A stretch of DNA of 64,000 nucleotides from Puniceibacterium sp. IMCC21224 (GTDB taxonomy: Bacteria > Pseudomonadota > Alphaproteobacteria > Rhodobacterales > Rhodobacteraceae), in the NCBI RefSeq assembly GCF_001038505.1, contig NZ_LDPY01000002.1:1-64000 (forward strand), read 5' to 3'. Below the pieces are notes generated by a model, which was given only the letters and a program-made list of their open reading frames with translations, had not been told where the DNA came from and did no database searches. The position numbers were made by a program, and so were the translations under genes. Within the stretch, counting starts at the first letter, position 1. Every line of letters begins with the position of its first letter. Shown in pieces: positions 34,294 through 42,843 of this stretch.

Positions 34294-34317
34294 GACCGAC
34301 GGATAGAAAGACCACAC

Positions 34318-35727
34318 ATGCTAGATACCGCCATCCGCAATGCCGAAATCGTCACCGCCGCCGACCGCTACCGCGCCGAAATCGGCATTCGTGACGGACG
34401 TATCGTGATCATCGCCGAAGACGTCGGCCCGGCCCACGAAGAGATCGACGCCACCGGCCTGCTGGTGCTGCCGGGCGGGATCGACGCGCATGTGCATCTG
34501 GAACAGCCGCAGGGCGGTGGTGTGGTCATGGCCGACGGATTCGAAAGCGGCACACGTTCGGCCGCAGCCGGAGGCACCACCACGGTCATGCCCTTTGCGC
34601 TGCAACAGCGCGGCCAGTCCCTGCGCGAGGCCGTGACAGCCTATCACAAGGCTGCCGAGGGCAAGTGCCATACCGACATCTCGTTTCATCTGATCATCAC
34701 CGACCCGACGCCGCAGGTTCTGGGGCAGGAACTGCCCGCGCTGGTCAAAGATGGCTATACCTCGTTCAAGGTCTTCATGACCTATGACGACATGGTGTTG
34801 AACGACGCGCAGCTGCTGGATGTCTTTGACGTGGCGCGGCGGGAAAAGGCCATGGTCATGGTCCATGCCGAGGGTTACGATGCCATTAAATACATGGCAA
34901 AACGGCTGGAAGAGGCAGGTAAAACCGCGCCCTACTACCACGCCGAAAGCCGCCCCCAGAGCGTTGAGCGCGAGGCAACACACCGCGCCATTTCCCATGC
35001 CGAACTGAGCGATGTACCGATCACCATCGTGCATGTGTCGGGGCGCGATCCGATGGAGCAGATCCAATGGGCGAAAAAGCGCGGCATGAATGTCTGGGCC
35101 GAGACCTGCCCGCAATACATCGCGCTGGTGGCCGACGACCTCAAGGGGTTGAACATGGATTTCGAGGGGGCGAAATACGTCTGCTCGCCGCCGCCGCGCG
35201 ATCTCGATTCCCAAAAGGCGATCTGGGAGGGGTTGCGCGACGGTACCTTCGACCTGTTTTCGTCCGACCATTGTCCGTTCCGGTTCGAGGATGCCAAGGG
35301 CAAGGATGTCGCGGGTGCGCGCACATCGTTCCGCTGGGTGCCGAACGGCATTCCGGGGATCGAGGCGCGCCTGCCCATCCTGTTTTCGGAAGGCGTGTCC
35401 AAGGGGCGTATCCCGATCGAACGCTTTGTGGCGCTGACCTCGACCAATCCGGCGAAACTGTTCGGGATGTATCCCCGCAAGGGCACAATCGCCGTGGGCA
35501 GCGATGCCGACCTGACGTTCTGGGATCCAGAGCGCGAGGTGACCATGTCGCAAAGCCTGCATCACCACGATTGCGATTATACCCCCTACGAAGGCATGGC
35601 GATCAAGGGCTGGCCGGTGCGCACCATCCTGCGCGGCAGCACAATCTTTCTAGACGGCGAGATCACCGGCACACCGGGGCAGGGGGCTTACCTTGAACGT
35701 GGTACCAGTCAGGCCTTTGGCGTCTGA
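34318..35727 (+). CDS. Dihydropyrimidinase/D-hydantoinase family amidohydrolase
   Basis: A 469-residue cyclic amidase with the full binuclear site: HxH in GGIDAHVHLEQP near residues 54-65, the carbamylated Lys in YTSFKVFMTYDD near 145-156, His in MVHAEGYD and IVHVSGRDP, and Asp in FSSDHCPF. Such enzymes open hydantoins, dihydropyrimidines or related cyclic imides. It stands alone after a terminator, so it is probably transcribed from its own promoter or by read-through. With the TRAP genes it suggests use of a cyclic amide or ureide. The exact substrate is unknown. Confidence 0.9.
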   Translation: MLDTAIRNAEIVTAADRYRAEIGIRDGRIVIIAEDVGPAHEEIDATGLLVLPGGIDAHVHLEQPQGGGVVMADGFESGTRSAAAGGTTTVMPFALQQRGQSLREAVTAYHKAAEGKCHTDISFHLIITDPTPQVLGQELPALVKDGYTSFKVFMTYDDMVLNDAQLLDVFDVARREKAMVMVHAEGYDAIKYMAKRLEEAGKTAPYYHAESRPQSVEREATHRAISHAELSDVPITIVHVSGRDPMEQIQWAKKRGMNVWAETCPQYIALVADDLKGLNMDFEGAKYVCSPPPRDLDSQKAIWEGLRDGTFDLFSSDHCPFRFEDAKGKDVAGARTSFRWVPNGIPGIEARLPILFSEGVSKGRIPIERFVALTSTNPAKLFGMYPRKGTIAVGSDADLTFWDPEREVTMSQSLHHHDCDYTPYEGMAIKGWPVRTILRGSTIFLDGEITGTPGQGAYLERGTSQAFGV

Positions 35728-35779
35728 GCCGCGACGGGTGCTGGCAGAGGTTTGATCCGTCGGGTGGGTGTGCGCGGGC

Positions 35780-36442
35780 TCAGTCTTCTGGCGCGATGCG
35801 GGATACGAGGTCTTCCATCATCGCGGCGTTCTGCATCCGCAGGATGGCCTCGGCAGCGGGGGCGTCCTGTCGCTTTAGCGCGTCAATGAGCAGGGTCATC
35901 TCTTCTGCCATGACCTGCCGACGCCCGGTGCCGTAGCCATAGCCGCGCCGGAAGGCCAGGATCGTGTCCCAGCCGCGTTGGAATACCCGCAGCGCCTCGC
36001 GGTTGCCACCGAAGGTCACAAGCCGCACGTTAAAGCTCCGGTTGGTTTCGATGGCCGCCAGATCCTCGCCCGCTCCGATCTGCGCGCGGTAGCTCGCGGC
36101 CAGCGCCTCAAGCTCGCGGATTCGTTCCAGCGTCAATGCGGCCATGCCGCGCCGGATGGCAAAGATGCGCAGTTCGGTGTTCAGCTCGAACAGGTCGGTG
36201 ATATAGGCGCGGTCGAGCTGGCGCACCGTCGCGCCCCGGTTGGGCTCGATCTCGACCAGGCCTTCGCCTTCGAGTTTTCGCAATGCTTCGCGCAGCGGCA
36301 TGGTCGAAAAGCCCAGCCGTTTGGCCAGTTCCGCCGTCTTCAGCCGCGCGCCCGGCGCGATGCGCCCAGCGAGGATATCTTCGCGGATCTGGCGCGTGGC
36401 CTGATCGACTGAGTTCTGCGTGGCGTCCGGATCTTCGGTCAT
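35780..36442 (-). CDS. GntR-family regulator (FCD type)
   Basis: About 220 residues. The N-terminal winged helix is IREDILAGRIAPGARLKTAELAKRLGFSTMPLREALRKLEGEGLVEI, and an all-helical FCD effector domain follows (ELNTELRIFAIRRGMAALT, ETNRSFNVRLVTFGGNREAL). In FCD proteins a metal is bound by Asp/His residues; here several of those appear replaced. ATG 36442 has AAGGATGG upstream and is preferred to ATG 36454. It ends a three-gene operon with a hydratase and a dehydrogenase, which it probably represses. Confidence 0.88.
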   Translation of the reverse strand: MTEDPDATQNSVDQATRQIREDILAGRIAPGARLKTAELAKRLGFSTMPLREALRKLEGEGLVEIEPNRGATVRQLDRAYITDLFELNTELRIFAIRRGMAALTLERIRELEALAASYRAQIGAGEDLAAIETNRSFNVRLVTFGGNREALRVFQRGWDTILAFRRGYGYGTGRRQVMAEEMTLLIDALKRQDAPAAEAILRMQNAAMMEDLVSRIAPED

Positions 36443-36457
36443 GCGTCGCACCATCCT

Positions 36458-36901
36458 TCAGGGGGCCTTTTGGATCAAGGAGATATGTTCGGCATCGATG
36501 AGCAGGGTCCCGTCGGCGCGGTGCAGGCGCACGGATTCGGTGATGATCCCGGCAGGGCGTGAGGCGGATTCGCGCTTGGCGGAAAAGGCCATTTCGACAT
36601 GCACTACGTCGCCCGCGACGATGGGGGCGACAAAGCGTACAGCATTCCAGCCAAGCGATGCGATTGAGGTTTCCTCGTACAGCCGCAGTTCGGTTTTCAA
36701 CCCCTCCATCAGCGACAGCCCGTAAAGGCCATGCGCGATGATCCCGGGAAACCCCTGCGCCTTTGCATAGGTTTCATCGGTGTGCAGCGGATGGAAATCC
36801 CGGGTGAGACGGCAGAAGTCCGCGATGTCCTGCGCGCTGATCCGGTGGCTTGGGGTAGTGAAGGATGCGCCCACCTCCACCTCTTGGAAATACAGGTTCA
36901 T
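36458..36901 (-). CDS. MaoC-family hydratase
   Basis: A 147-residue single-hotdog protein with the motif FCRLTRDFHPLHTDETYAKAQGF (catalytic Asp and His present) and GIIAHGLYGLSLMEGL, as in (R)-specific enoyl-CoA hydratases. Its ATG overlaps the upstream acyl-CoA dehydrogenase stop (ATGA). The pairing of dehydrogenase and hydratase suggests two consecutive beta-oxidation-like steps. Confidence 0.88.
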   Translation of the reverse strand: MNLYFQEVEVGASFTTPSHRISAQDIADFCRLTRDFHPLHTDETYAKAQGFPGIIAHGLYGLSLMEGLKTELRLYEETSIASLGWNAVRFVAPIVAGDVVHVEMAFSAKRESASRPAGIITESVRLHRADGTLLIDAEHISLIQKAP

Positions 36902-38040
36902 GTGTACAGCTTCTCTACCTGGCGCGCGATGATCATGCGCTGGATCTGGTTGGTGCCCTCGTAAATCTGGCTCAGGCGCACGTCGCGGAACAGCCGTTCG
37001 ATGCGGAATTCGCGGGAATAGCCGTTGCCGCCGTGGATCTGCAAGGCGTTGGAAATGTGCACCTGCGCCATGTCGGTGGTGAAAAGCTTGGCCTGCGCTG
37101 CCTCAAGTGCGATTGCATGGCCCGCATCATAGAGCCGCGCCGCGTGGTGGATCAGCAGGCGGGCGGCGGCGATGTCCTTTGCCATGTCGGCAACCATGAA
37201 CTGGATCGCCTGGAAATCGTAAAGCGGCTTACCGAACTGGCGACGGTCATGGGCGTAAGCGATGGCATCCTCCATCGCGGCCTGCGCCATGCCAAGCGCC
37301 ATTGCGGACATCATCAAGCGCGAGAAGTTGAAATTCTCCATCGCCATGCGGAAGGCGCCATTCTCGGGCCCGATCAGATTTGCGGTGGGGACGCGCACAT
37401 TGTCAAAGCTGACCATGCATTCGGCGAGGCCGTGCATCCCGAGCAGTTCTTCGGACTTGCCCTTGATCACGCCGGGGCGATCGGTTTCGACCAGAATGCA
37501 CGAAATGCCCCTGTGCCCGGCCTTGGCATCGGTCTTGGCAAAGACCATGATCACATCCGCGACCTGACCGAAAGTGACCCAGGCTTTGGTTCCGTTGATG
37601 ATAAATTCATCACCCTCACGACGGGCCGTGGTCTTTATCGCCGCGACGTCTGATCCGCAGTCCGGTTCGGTGACCGCAGTGGCCGGGATCACGCTGCCGT
37701 CGAGCACTCCGGGAATCAGTTTGTGATGCTCTGCGGTACCGTGATGGTGCAGGAACAACGCCGCCTCGACCGGAATGGCGAAGGCGTTTCCGACCGCGCC
37801 AGAGCCGCGCGCGAGTTCTTCCATGACGATGCAGGCTGTCATTGCATCCATCCCCACGCCGCCCGCGTCCTCGGGGAGGGCGATGCCGAACAGCCCTTGT
37901 TCGGCAAGGCTCAGGTAGATTTCGCGCGGGAAAGTATTGTCGCGGTCGATGGCGGCTGCTGCGGGGGCAACAACCTCATCTGAAAGACGGCGGGCCGTGG
38001 CGCGCACCATGTTTTGCTCTTCGGTGTAGAACTGGTTCAA
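36898..38040 (-). CDS. Acyl-CoA dehydrogenase
   Basis: A 380-residue acyl-CoA dehydrogenase: TAVTEPDCGSDVAAIKTTARREGDEFIINGTKAWVTFG, QIHGGNGYSREFRIERLFRDVR and IYEGTNQIQRMIIARQVEKLYT. At the usual catalytic-Glu position there is Gln (GTNQIQ), a change seen in several family members, where the base may be supplied elsewhere. The start is TTG at 38040, with AGGAG six bases before it. It leads the operon with MaoC and GntR, and a candidate GntR operator sits just upstream. Confidence 0.9.
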   Translation of the reverse strand: MNQFYTEEQNMVRATARRLSDEVVAPAAAAIDRDNTFPREIYLSLAEQGLFGIALPEDAGGVGMDAMTACIVMEELARGSGAVGNAFAIPVEAALFLHHHGTAEHHKLIPGVLDGSVIPATAVTEPDCGSDVAAIKTTARREGDEFIINGTKAWVTFGQVADVIMVFAKTDAKAGHRGISCILVETDRPGVIKGKSEELLGMHGLAECMVSFDNVRVPTANLIGPENGAFRMAMENFNFSRLMMSAMALGMAQAAMEDAIAYAHDRRQFGKPLYDFQAIQFMVADMAKDIAAARLLIHHAARLYDAGHAIALEAAQAKLFTTDMAQVHISNALQIHGGNGYSREFRIERLFRDVRLSQIYEGTNQIQRMIIARQVEKLYT

Positions 38041-38069
38041 TGTGATCTCCTATTGCGGATATAAGATAA

Positions 38070-38084
38070 TATCTGATCACAGAT
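38070..38084. promoter_or_regulatory. Candidate GntR operator, site 1
   Basis: TATCTGATCACAGAT contains a perfect ATCTG-ATCA-CAGAT dyad, 30 bases upstream of the acyl-CoA dehydrogenase start. TATCTGATCA recurs at 38536-38545 before the DHDPS-like gene. Both sites are near promoters of genes beside the GntR gene. Binding is inferred. Confidence 0.5.
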
Positions 38085-38107
38085 TTACGCCCGCCTGAAC
38101 CGCCGCG

Positions 38108-38473
38108 TCAACCCGAGGCTGTCCCGCCGTGAAAGGCGTCGGCCGGGGCCGTGTCGAAAAAGTAGACGATGACATCCTTTGGCGATGCGCCATAGGCCGC
38201 GACCACCGCGTCGGTGATGCGCTGAGCTGCGTCTGCCTTTAGCTCAGCGCCGCGCGGAAAGGCATGAACCTTTATAAAGATGCGTATATTTTCAGCGTAT
38301 TTGCCGTATTTTCCGGCATGTGCGTAGGAATAGTGACCCATGGAATTATAATAGACAGTGACGATTTCGGGCTTGATCGCGAAGGCCTGACAGAGACCAT
38401 CAGTCATGTGGCGGCTCGCAACCTCCCGTATTTGTTCGCTGGGTCCGTGGTCGGTGACCTCAATGAAGGGCAT
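38108..38473 (-). CDS. Tautomerase-family protein
   Basis: About 121 residues. Starting at ATG 38473, with GGAG nine bases upstream, the product begins MPFIEVTDHG, placing Pro second as needed for the catalytic N-terminal proline of the 4-oxalocrotonate tautomerase superfamily. The end KDVIVYFFDTAP also suits this fold. An upstream in-frame ATG at 38509 also precedes a Pro codon but lacks a ribosome site. It may interconvert enol and keto forms of a dicarboxylate intermediate; this is inferred. Confidence 0.75.
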   Translation of the reverse strand: MPFIEVTDHGPSEQIREVASRHMTDGLCQAFAIKPEIVTVYYNSMGHYSYAHAGKYGKYAENIRIFIKVHAFPRGAELKADAAQRITDAVVAAYGASPKDVIVYFFDTAPADAFHGGTASG

Positions 38474-38535
38474 GGGGGTGTCTCCTTTTTTGGCGGTGAA
38501 ACGGGGCATCCAGACGGGAGCCCGAGTTGACTCAG

Positions 38536-38549
38536 TATCTGATCATATA
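38536..38549. promoter_or_regulatory. Candidate GntR operator, site 2
   Basis: TATCTGATCATATA is nearly palindromic (12 of 14 positions match the reverse complement) and shares TATCTGATCA with site 1. It lies in the divergent region between the tautomerase and the DHDPS-like gene. Confidence 0.5.
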
Positions 38550-38608
38550 AATGGTGTATGCAAGAAATTTGGATCGGGAATACCCCGATGCGGTCGGAAA
38601 GGAAAACC

Positions 38609-39487
38609 ATGACCTTTAGAGGGAGCTACACCGTCTGCGTGACCCCGTTCGACGCCGAAGGACGCGTCGATCTTGCGACGTTGCGGTCCTATGTGGACTG
38701 GCAGATTGCCGAGGGCGTGCACGGGCTGATCCCCTTGGGCTCGACCGGTGAATTCCTGTCGCTGACCCGCGAAGAGCGTAGTGCCGTGGCCGAAGCCGTC
38801 ATCAGCCAGGCTGCGGGCCGGGTGCCCGTTCTGATCGGCACCGCCGCCGAATGGACCGACGAGGCCGTGTCGCTCAGCCGCGAGGCAGAGGGGCTGGGCG
38901 CCGATGGCGTGATGTTGGTGCCTCCCTATTATTCCTCGCCGACCGACGCGGAACTGATCGTGCATTTCACACGCGTAGCCGAGGCGCTGAGCATCCCGGT
39001 GATGCTGTACAACAACCCGTTCACTGCGAACGTGGACCTCTCCGCCGCTTTGGTCGGGCGGTTGTCCGAGGTCGACAACATTTCCTACATCAAGGACACA
39101 TCGAAGAATGTGCACCGGGTCACCGAACTGCTCGAGGCGTGCAAGGGGCGGATGACGGTCTTTGCCGGCTATTACCCCTGGGAAAGCTACCTTGCGGGGG
39201 CCGAGGGCTATTCCTCGGTCATGTCGAACATCGCGCCAAAGCTATCCGCCGAGACCTTTGAGCGGACGGTCGACGGCTCTGGAGAGGGCCGCGACCTTTA
39301 CCTCAGAAGCCTGCCGTTGATCAACGCCCTCGCGGGCGACCTCTACGTGTCCGCGACCAAGGCCGCGATGGCGATGGTGGGGCATTCGGCGGGCCAGCCC
39401 CGTCCGCCGCGCCTGCCGCTGCCTGCGGACAGGCAGGCGGACCTGCGGACCGTTTTGGGCACTCTCGGGCTAATCGCTGAGGCCTGA
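38609..39487 (+). CDS. DHDPS/NAL-superfamily lyase (canonical motifs)
   Basis: A 292-residue protein with all classical motifs: IPLGSTGEFLSLT near residues 44-56, MLYNNPFTANVD near 133 and ISYIKDTSKNVH with the Schiff-base Lys near 160. It can therefore perform a normal NAL-type aldol cleavage or condensation with pyruvate, unlike the two GHAGE paralogues at 27-29 kb. ATG 38609 follows AGGAAA. The second TRAP operon begins 59 bases downstream, so they are likely co-regulated. Confidence 0.9.
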   Translation: MTFRGSYTVCVTPFDAEGRVDLATLRSYVDWQIAEGVHGLIPLGSTGEFLSLTREERSAVAEAVISQAAGRVPVLIGTAAEWTDEAVSLSREAEGLGADGVMLVPPYYSSPTDAELIVHFTRVAEALSIPVMLYNNPFTANVDLSAALVGRLSEVDNISYIKDTSKNVHRVTELLEACKGRMTVFAGYYPWESYLAGAEGYSSVMSNIAPKLSAETFERTVDGSGEGRDLYLRSLPLINALAGDLYVSATKAAMAMVGHSAGQPRPPRLPLPADRQADLRTVLGTLGLIAEA

Positions 39488-39546
39488 ACCCCGGCCCCGC
39501 ACGGGGCCGCAATATCCGACCCAACAGAGAGACAAGGATACAACAA

Positions 39547-40524
39547 ATGAAACTTACCAATCTGACCCTTTGCTTTGCGCTGGGTGCGGCTGCACTGGCA
39601 GCCCCGGCCCACGCGCAGGACATCACGCTCAAGGCGAGCCACAATGCCAATGCGGACGAACCTTATGGTGTCGGCATGCGCAAGATGGCGGAAATCCTCG
39701 GAGAGAAATCCGGCGGCGTCGCCACCATCGAAGTTTATGACAATGCCACGCTGGGCGACGAGATGGAGAGCATCCAGGGCACGCAGATCGGCACCGTGGA
39801 TATCGCGGTGACGGCAAATTCGACCCTGTCGAACTTTGTACCGGATCTGTCGGTGTTTTCGCTGCCGTTCCTGTTCACCGATGCCGCGCAAATGGACCGC
39901 GCGCTAAGCGACCCGGCGGTGATCAAAGAAATCCAGACCGCGCTGGACGGGCAAGGCTTTCATCTGCTGGCGATCTTTTCGGCGGGCACCCGCCACATCA
40001 TGACTAAGAAGCCGATCGAGACGATGGAGGACATGGCCGGCCTCAAGATCCGCACCATGCAGAACCCGGCGCATGTGGACGCCTTTACCGCCTTTGGCGC
40101 GAACCCGACCCCGCTGGCCTATACCGAGCTTTACGGCGCGCTGGAGACTGGCGTTGTGGACGGCGCGGAAGCGGCCAACACCAACTTTTATTCGCAGAAG
40201 TTTTACGAGGTCGCGCCCGACTGGGCGGTGATCGGCTGGCTGGAACTGGTCGCCCCGGTGATCATGGGCAAGGCAGCCTTTGACGCCCTGCCGGAAGACG
40301 TGCAGACCGCACTTGACGCAGCCGGGATGGAAGCGGGCAAGATCCAGCGCAAGGCTTACCTCGATAGCGACAATGCGCGCTTTGCCGATCTGGAAAAGGT
40401 CGGGGTCACAATCACGCGTCCCGACGACACGCCGTTCCGCGAAGCCGCAGCTGCCGTCCAGCAGAAGTATCTGGAAACCGACGCGCAGAAGACGATCTTT
40501 GAGCTTTTGAAATCCGTCGAGTGA
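39547..40524 (+). CDS. TRAP substrate-binding protein (DctP), system 2
   Basis: A 325-residue protein with a Sec signal (MKLTNLTLCFALGAAALAAP, cleavage near AHAQD). The ligand region AGLKIRTMQNPAHVDAFTAFGANPTPL includes the carboxylate-binding Arg. It shares long blocks with the system 1 protein, showing a recent common origin. It is the first gene of a dctP-dctQ-dctM operon; note that gene order differs from system 1 (dctQ-dctM-dctP). Confidence 0.93.
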   Translation: MKLTNLTLCFALGAAALAAPAHAQDITLKASHNANADEPYGVGMRKMAEILGEKSGGVATIEVYDNATLGDEMESIQGTQIGTVDIAVTANSTLSNFVPDLSVFSLPFLFTDAAQMDRALSDPAVIKEIQTALDGQGFHLLAIFSAGTRHIMTKKPIETMEDMAGLKIRTMQNPAHVDAFTAFGANPTPLAYTELYGALETGVVDGAEAANTNFYSQKFYEVAPDWAVIGWLELVAPVIMGKAAFDALPEDVQTALDAAGMEAGKIQRKAYLDSDNARFADLEKVGVTITRPDDTPFREAAAAVQQKYLETDAQKTIFELLKSVE

Positions 40525-40596
40525 TCGCCCTTTTGGCATGACAGGCCCGGCCGCGCCCACCGCGGCCGGGCAAACTTTCCGCAAAGGAATGCGTTT

Positions 40597-41112
40597 ATGG
40601 TCCGTCTTCTGGAACGTCTCTGCCTCGTGCTGCGCCGCGTCGTGTCGGGTGCGGTGATCCTGCTGTTTTCGGTGATGATGACGGCGGTTCTGATGCAGGT
40701 CGGCGGGCGATATGTGTTCAATTACTCCATCGCCCAGGCGGCCGAGATCGCCACTTTCTGCCAGATCTGGCTGGTGCTTTTGGGCGGCGGCGTGGCCGTG
40801 GCGAGGGGGCAGCACGTCGCCATCGATATGGTGCCCGCGGCCCTACCGTTGCCCGCAGCGCGGGTGGCACTGGTTGCCATCGCGGCGGTCGGCATGGCCT
40901 TTCTGGCGACGCTGGCCTGGGGCAGTCTCCCGCTGATCCGAATGGGGGAATTCCAGACATCTCCGTCGCTGCGGATGCCGATGAAATATATGTACTTCTG
41001 CCTGCCTGCGGGTGCTGCCTACATGGGGCTTGAATTGCTGTTGTCTGTGCTGCAGCGCTGGGACGATCCGTTTCCACCGCCCGTCCCCGAAGACGCCGAG
41101 GAGGCACTCTGA
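40597..41112 (+). CDS. TRAP transporter small permease (DctQ), system 2
   Basis: A 171-residue, four-helix protein with GRYVFNYSIAQAAEIATFCQIWLVLLGGGVAVARGQHVAIDMV, almost the same signature as the DctQ of system 1. AAGGAA precedes the ATG. dctM begins two bases after its stop region, so the two permeases are probably co-translated. Confidence 0.9.
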   Translation: MVRLLERLCLVLRRVVSGAVILLFSVMMTAVLMQVGGRYVFNYSIAQAAEIATFCQIWLVLLGGGVAVARGQHVAIDMVPAALPLPAARVALVAIAAVGMAFLATLAWGSLPLIRMGEFQTSPSLRMPMKYMYFCLPAGAAYMGLELLLSVLQRWDDPFPPPVPEDAEEAL

Positions 41113-41113
41113 C

Positions 41114-42400
41114 ATGCTGGTTATCGCTCTCTCCTTTGTCTTCCTGCTTGTCCTGGGTGTGCCCGTGGTGTTTGTTCTGGGCGCCTCGGCGGTCATTGCG
41201 CTGGTGACGACGACCGACGTGCCCGTGGCCATCGTCAGTCAGCGGGTCTTTGCGGGGCTGAATTCTTTCACGCTGATGGCGATTCCGTTCTTTGTCTTTG
41301 CGGGCGTGATCATGGATGCGGGCGGGATATCGCGCCGGATCGTCGATTTCGCATCGGCGTTGATCGGCTGGATGGTGGGGAGCCTCTATCAGGTGTCCTG
41401 TGTGGCCGCTGCCGGTCTTGCCGCGATTTCCGGGTCGGGATCGGCGGACACCGCAGCAATCTCGGCCATCATGCAGCCGCAGCTGCGCCGCCGGGGGTAT
41501 GACGTGGATTTTGGGGCGGCGCTGATCGCCTGCGCCGGGTCCATCGCACAGGTGATCCCGCCAAGCCTGACCATGGTCATCCTTGCCGTGGTATCCAACG
41601 TGTCGATCGGCGCGCTGTTCATCGCCGGAGTGCTGCCGGGGCTGCTGTGCATCGTCATGCTGATGATCGTAGCCTACCTTCAGGCCCGCAAGGGCGGCGA
41701 GGTTTACCGCGAAACCGAGCCGTTCACCATTGCACGCCTGCGCCGCACCGGCTGGGCGGCCCTGCCTGCCGCCGGAATGCCGGTGCTGATTCTCGGCGGC
41801 ATCCTCGGCGGGGTGTTCACACCGACCGAGGCCGCCGCCGTCTCGGGTTTTTACGGGCTGCTCGTCGGGCTGTTCGTCTATGGCGATCTCAAGGTGCGCC
41901 AACTGCCCAATCTGATCCTGCGCACCGCGTCACTGTCGGCGGCCGTCATGCTGATCATCGGCACAGCCGCGGTGTTTTCCTGGCTCATCGCCAATGCCAA
42001 TGTGCCCAAGATGCTGGGCGAATGGATCACCAGTGTGTCCACCTCGCAGCTTGTGTTCCTGATCATCGCCAACCTGCTGTTCCTGTTCGTCGGCATGTTT
42101 CTGGAAACCATCGCAGCGATCCTGATCATCGTGCCGGTGCTTGCGCCCATCGCCGCGCAGATGGGGGTGGACCCGATCCACTTTTCGCTGCTTGTGATCC
42201 TGAACTGCGCCATCGGCACGGTCACACCGCCCTATGGTGTGTCGCTATTCGTCGCCTCCAGCGTGGCCGGGCGACCAGTGCTGGCTGTCTCGCGGCGATT
42301 GGTCTGGCCGCTTGCCGGACTGTTCACGATCCTCATCGCCGTTACCTTCATCCCTGACCTGTCGCTGTTCCTGCCGCGTCTTGTCGGGCTTATCGACTGA
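41114..42400 (+). CDS. TRAP transporter large permease (DctM), system 2
   Basis: A 428-residue membrane protein with FAGLNSFTLMAIPFFVFAGVIMDAGG, GSGSADTAAISAIMQPQLRRRGY and GTVTPPYGVSLFVASSVAGRP. ATG 41114 lies directly after the dctQ stop; an upstream in-frame start inside dctQ would add an unrelated 34 residues. It is closely related to the system 1 DctM. Confidence 0.93.
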   Translation: MLVIALSFVFLLVLGVPVVFVLGASAVIALVTTTDVPVAIVSQRVFAGLNSFTLMAIPFFVFAGVIMDAGGISRRIVDFASALIGWMVGSLYQVSCVAAAGLAAISGSGSADTAAISAIMQPQLRRRGYDVDFGAALIACAGSIAQVIPPSLTMVILAVVSNVSIGALFIAGVLPGLLCIVMLMIVAYLQARKGGEVYRETEPFTIARLRRTGWAALPAAGMPVLILGGILGGVFTPTEAAAVSGFYGLLVGLFVYGDLKVRQLPNLILRTASLSAAVMLIIGTAAVFSWLIANANVPKMLGEWITSVSTSQLVFLIIANLLFLFVGMFLETIAAILIIVPVLAPIAAQMGVDPIHFSLLVILNCAIGTVTPPYGVSLFVASSVAGRPVLAVSRRLVWPLAGLFTILIAVTFIPDLSLFLPRLVGLID

Positions 42401-42426
42401 CCACAATGACCAAAGGAAAGACCACA

Positions 42427-42834
42427 ATGCTCAAGATCACCATCGCCGGAATCGTGTTCGACGCGCAGTTCGAAGAAGACAAGGCGCCCAAAACTGTCGC
42501 TGCCTTCCGCGCGCAGTTGCCCTACACCAGCAAGGTCGTTCACGTCCGCTGGAGCGGCGAAGGCGTCTGGATCCCGCTGGGCGAAACGGATTTCGGCGTT
42601 GACTACGAGAACCACACTAGCTTTCCCGCGCCGGGGCAGTTCATCCTCTATCCCGGCGGCATTTCCGAAACCGAGATCCTGCTGGCCTATGGCGGGGTTC
42701 ATTTTGCCTCCAAGATGGGGCAGCTTGCGGGCAATCATTTCATTACGCTGACCTCGAATCTGGACGCTCTGGCCGAGATCGGGCCGAAGGTGCTCTGGGA
42801 GGGTGCGCAGGAAATCCACTTCGAAGAGGTCTGA
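42427..42834 (+). CDS. DUF3830 family protein (cyclophilin-like fold)
   Basis: A 135-residue protein that I recognise as DUF3830: EDKAPKTVAAFRAQLPYTSKVVHVRWSGEGVWIPLGETDFGV, then ENHTSFPAPGQFILYPGGISETEILLAYGG and FASKMGQLAGNHFITL. The family is predicted to be cyclophilin-like. ATG 42427 with AAAGGAAAG upstream is preferred over 42406. It sits between a TRAP dctM and an acyl-CoA ligase, implying a catabolic role. Biochemical function is unknown. Confidence 0.85.
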   Translation: MLKITIAGIVFDAQFEEDKAPKTVAAFRAQLPYTSKVVHVRWSGEGVWIPLGETDFGVDYENHTSFPAPGQFILYPGGISETEILLAYGGVHFASKMGQLAGNHFITLTSNLDALAEIGPKVLWEGAQEIHFEEV

Positions 42835-42843
42835 GGACGGGCT

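Noticed and set aside
34321..35568. 415-codon minus-strand frame opposite the hydantoinase gene
   Set aside because: It is the antisense of a complete amidohydrolase with all metal ligands; the frame has no family signature.
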